From: Holosporaceae bacterium
Lineage (GTDB): Bacteria > Pseudomonadota > Alphaproteobacteria > UBA3830
Length of the DNA stretch: 7,859 bases
NCBI GenBank assembly: GCA_031269645.1
Contig: JAISYW010000133.1
Coordinates: forward strand, 1 to 7,859
Reading direction: 5' to 3'
In this document: in pieces, positions 6,051 to 7,859 of the stretch
How the letters are laid out: every line of letters begins with the position of its first letter
Numbering within the stretch: the first letter of the stretch is position 1
The notes under the pieces: generated by a model
Database searches by the model: none
Seen by the model: only the letters and a program-made list of their open reading frames with translations
What the model was told of the DNA's origin: nothing
Made by a program: the position numbers and the translations under genes

Positions 6051-7859
6051 AAAAATTATTATTTTCTATTGGATTGTATTTGACATTTGCTTCCGCTTTT
6101 TGCAATGACATAACTTTTGTAAATTCTGATAACACAAAATATACGAAGAATAGCATTTATTGTGATGGAAACGTAATAATTGTTCATTGTGGGCGTATCA
6201 TATCTGCGGATAAAATATCCTATAATAGGAACAAACAAGTCATAACTTCTACGGGGAACGTCATAATTAAAGACGAAAAGCAAAATACATATTTTATGGA
6301 CTCTTTGTGTGTGAGCAAAAATTTTAAGACCGGGAATGCAAAAAATATAAAGATAATTATGCAAGATAAATCAAGATTAGCTGCGACAGAGTGCACCATT
6401 AACGCCGGAAAATTCGAACTAAAAAACGTAATTTATAGTCCGTGCTATGAGTGTACAGAGTTAGGAGAATTGACATGGCAAATTAAATCTTATTCTGTAA
6501 TTTTTGATCCTGAAGAAGACACTACATATGAAAGCGCTGAGTTTGATTTGTTTGGGACGGCATTGCTTTACGCGCCATATTTTTCTCACGCAAGTTCTAA
6601 TATAAAGAAAAAAAGCGGATTTCTACCGCCGCGATTAGGTCTTTCTAGTAAAAGCGGTTTTGGCGTGTGTCCACAGTATTTATATCTGATTTCTGATTCG
6701 CAAGAACTGATACTTAAGCCAATTATTACTTCAAAAATCGGAAATGTTGGTTGGGTTTACTATGGATTTCGATTTCCACATGGGGAATTTAATGTGGATA
6801 CAAGCATTACGGATACTAGATCAATCGATAATGAAGTCGGAAACGATGATTATGAAAAAAAATCTATACAAAAAATCCGATCTTCCGGTTATCGGGGGCA
6901 TATTTTTTCAAAATTAAGATATGAAATCAATAATACCTGGAGATGCAGTTCCGACATAAATCTAGCTTCAGATAGGTATTATCTAAAAAAATTTCCTTTT
7001 ATGCGCAATACAGATCGGGCGCTTGAAAGTAATGCTAAATTGGAAGGATTCGACGGCGATAATTATACTCTTGTAAAAACTGCGATGTTTCAAGCCGAAC
7101 CTTCTCAGTGTGTTCCTCGTGTTCTACCAGTAATAGAGAGAAATTATTCTAGCGATTTTTTCTATGGGACATTCCATTTAGATTCTTCGTTCATGCATTT
7201 AGATTTTAATAACCACAGATCTTCTCAAAAAGCCATGTCTAATGCTTCGTGGAATAAAAAAATACTTCTTCCTATGGGGAATATTTTTGATATTGCCTGC
7301 ATTCTTTCTGTAAGCGGATTAAGAGTTTCCGAAAAAGAAAAATCAACGTACGATTCGTCGTTAAGCGTTATTCCGCAAATAAACTGCTTCTGGCAATGGC
7401 CGCTAATCATCTCTTCCAAAGAACTTGATACGATTTTCACTCCGATATTTGGCATGATAATCGCAAGTAACAAAAAGCACAAGAACGTTTTCGAAGAACC
7501 ATTTTGTGAAATAAATGACGTGAATCTATTCGAAGGAAATAGGTTTTTTGCTTCGTATAATATAGATTCGGGAAAAAGGATGTGTTATGGAGCAAAACTT
7601 GCCGGTTATAAAGATGGGGAAAGTTTATATCGTTTTATAATTGGACGATCGACAGAACTCTCAACTATCTCCGATAAATTAGAAGCAACAGGTCTAAAAC
7701 ATAAACATTCAAACATCGTAACATCTGCGGACGTTTTTCTACTTGATGAGTTGACATTAACGGCTAATGGAAGTTTCTCAACTCATAGAAAAAAATGGCT
7801 AAAAATAGAAACCGGACTATGTTTTTCCAATGGAATTTTTGATTTTGATTTGATGTTTT
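6047..7859 (+). CDS. lptD: LPS-assembly outer-membrane protein LptD (3' end outside window)
   Basis: LptD is the outer-membrane beta-barrel that, plugged by LptE, inserts lipopolysaccharide into the outer leaflet. The frame is open for 604 codons from ATG 6047 to the window edge; the remaining barrel strands lie to the right. Residues 1-17 are a signal peptide (MKKLLF..., cleavage likely after ASA). About 30-130 is the OstA/LptA-like jellyroll (YCDGNVIIVHCGRIISADKI, STGNVII). Next come the alpha-type motif SPCYEC...WQIKSYSVI (131-152) and LYAPYFSH...KKKSGFLPP (174-195), which opens the barrel domain. NDVNLFEGNRFF (490-501) and YG at 514-515 match conserved barrel positions. Its ATG overlaps the lptG TGA (ATGA); a GGAAAGAGG stretch precedes it. 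The visible protein has 15 cysteines, very many for an outer-membrane barrel. Identity is secure despite truncation. Confidence 0.95.
   Translation, partial: MKKLLFSIGLYLTFASAFCNDITFVNSDNTKYTKNSIYCDGNVIIVHCGRIISADKISYNRNKQVITSTGNVIIKDEKQNTYFMDSLCVSKNFKTGNAKNIKIIMQDKSRLAATECTINAGKFELKNVIYSPCYECTELGELTWQIKSYSVIFDPEEDTTYESAEFDLFGTALLYAPYFSHASSNIKKKSGFLPPRLGLSSKSGFGVCPQYLYLISDSQELILKPIITSKIGNVGWVYYGFRFPHGEFNVDTSITDTRSIDNEVGNDDYEKKSIQKIRSSGYRGHIFSKLRYEINNTWRCSSDINLASDRYYLKKFPFMRNTDRALESNAKLEGFDGDNYTLVKTAMFQAEPSQCVPRVLPVIERNYSSDFFYGTFHLDSSFMHLDFNNHRSSQKAMSNASWNKKILLPMGNIFDIACILSVSGLRVSEKEKSTYDSSLSVIPQINCFWQWPLIISSKELDTIFTPIFGMIIASNKKHKNVFEEPFCEINDVNLFEGNRFFASYNIDSGKRMCYGAKLAGYKDGESLYRFIIGRSTELSTISDKLEATGLKHKHSNIVTSADVFLLDELTLTANGSFSTHRKKWLKIETGLCFSNGIFDFDLMF

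Noticed and set aside
6059..6364. Minus-strand ORF of 101 codons
   Set aside because: It is a shadow of the lptD 5' region; the plus strand encodes a clear signal peptide and OstA-like domain here.
7225..7482. Minus-strand ORF of 85 codons
   Set aside because: It is antisense to the lptD barrel region, which is open throughout and has conserved LptD motifs on both sides.
1..7859. CRISPR array, insertion sequence, tRNA or rRNA gene, defence system
   Set aside because: Reading both strands showed no spaced direct repeats, transposase, terminal inverted repeats, cloverleaf or rRNA-like sequence; apart from the hisS-ruvX gap the window is filled by housekeeping and envelope genes.

Overview
The window is AT-rich and densely packed, and it looks like part of an alphaproteobacterial chromosome. 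The gene content and several alpha-type sequence signatures support this: RuvX and RsmA both carry N-terminal extensions of the alpha kind, and LptD has a CxxC...WQI motif followed by PYFSH...KKSGFLPP. Strong AT bias, tight packing with overlapping genes, and no pdxA between surA and rsmA suggest a reduced genome, such as a host-associated Holosporales- or Rickettsiales-like lineage. That placement is inference; the genus cannot be read from this sequence.

Layout. Positions 1-810 hold the 3' two thirds of hisS (histidyl-tRNA synthetase), open at the left edge. A 411-bp stretch (811-1221) follows with no recognisable gene. It does contain an orphan Shine-Dalgarno, a 94-codon open frame on the plus strand and an opposing 65-codon ORF on the minus strand. 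Next come ruvX (1222-1716, plus) and, tail to tail with a 30-bp coding overlap, the minus-strand pair surA-rsmA (3841 to 1687), whose own junction overlaps by 29 bp. A 108-bp divergent intergenic region (3842-3949) separates surA (GTG start) from the plus-strand operon lptF (TTG start)-lptG-lptD. lptD runs off the right edge; its frame is open from 6047 to 7859.

How the genes work together. LptF and LptG are the membrane subunits of the LptB2FG ABC transporter that extracts lipopolysaccharide from the inner membrane. LptD is the outer-membrane barrel that receives LPS at the other end of the bridge, and SurA is the periplasmic chaperone for outer-membrane barrels including LptD. The centre and right of the window are therefore an outer-membrane biogenesis cluster, so this organism has probably kept LPS. 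RsmA (16S dimethylation) and RuvX/YqgF (pre-16S processing and Holliday-junction resolvase family) both touch small-subunit rRNA maturation, but they sit on opposite strands.

No mobile element, CRISPR array, tRNA or rRNA was seen, and there is no convincing novel system. The points most worth a second look are the rearranged lptFGD/surA/rsmA locus lacking pdxA, the many cysteines in the exported proteins LptD and SurA, the unexplained 811-1221 stretch, and the overlapping gene ends.
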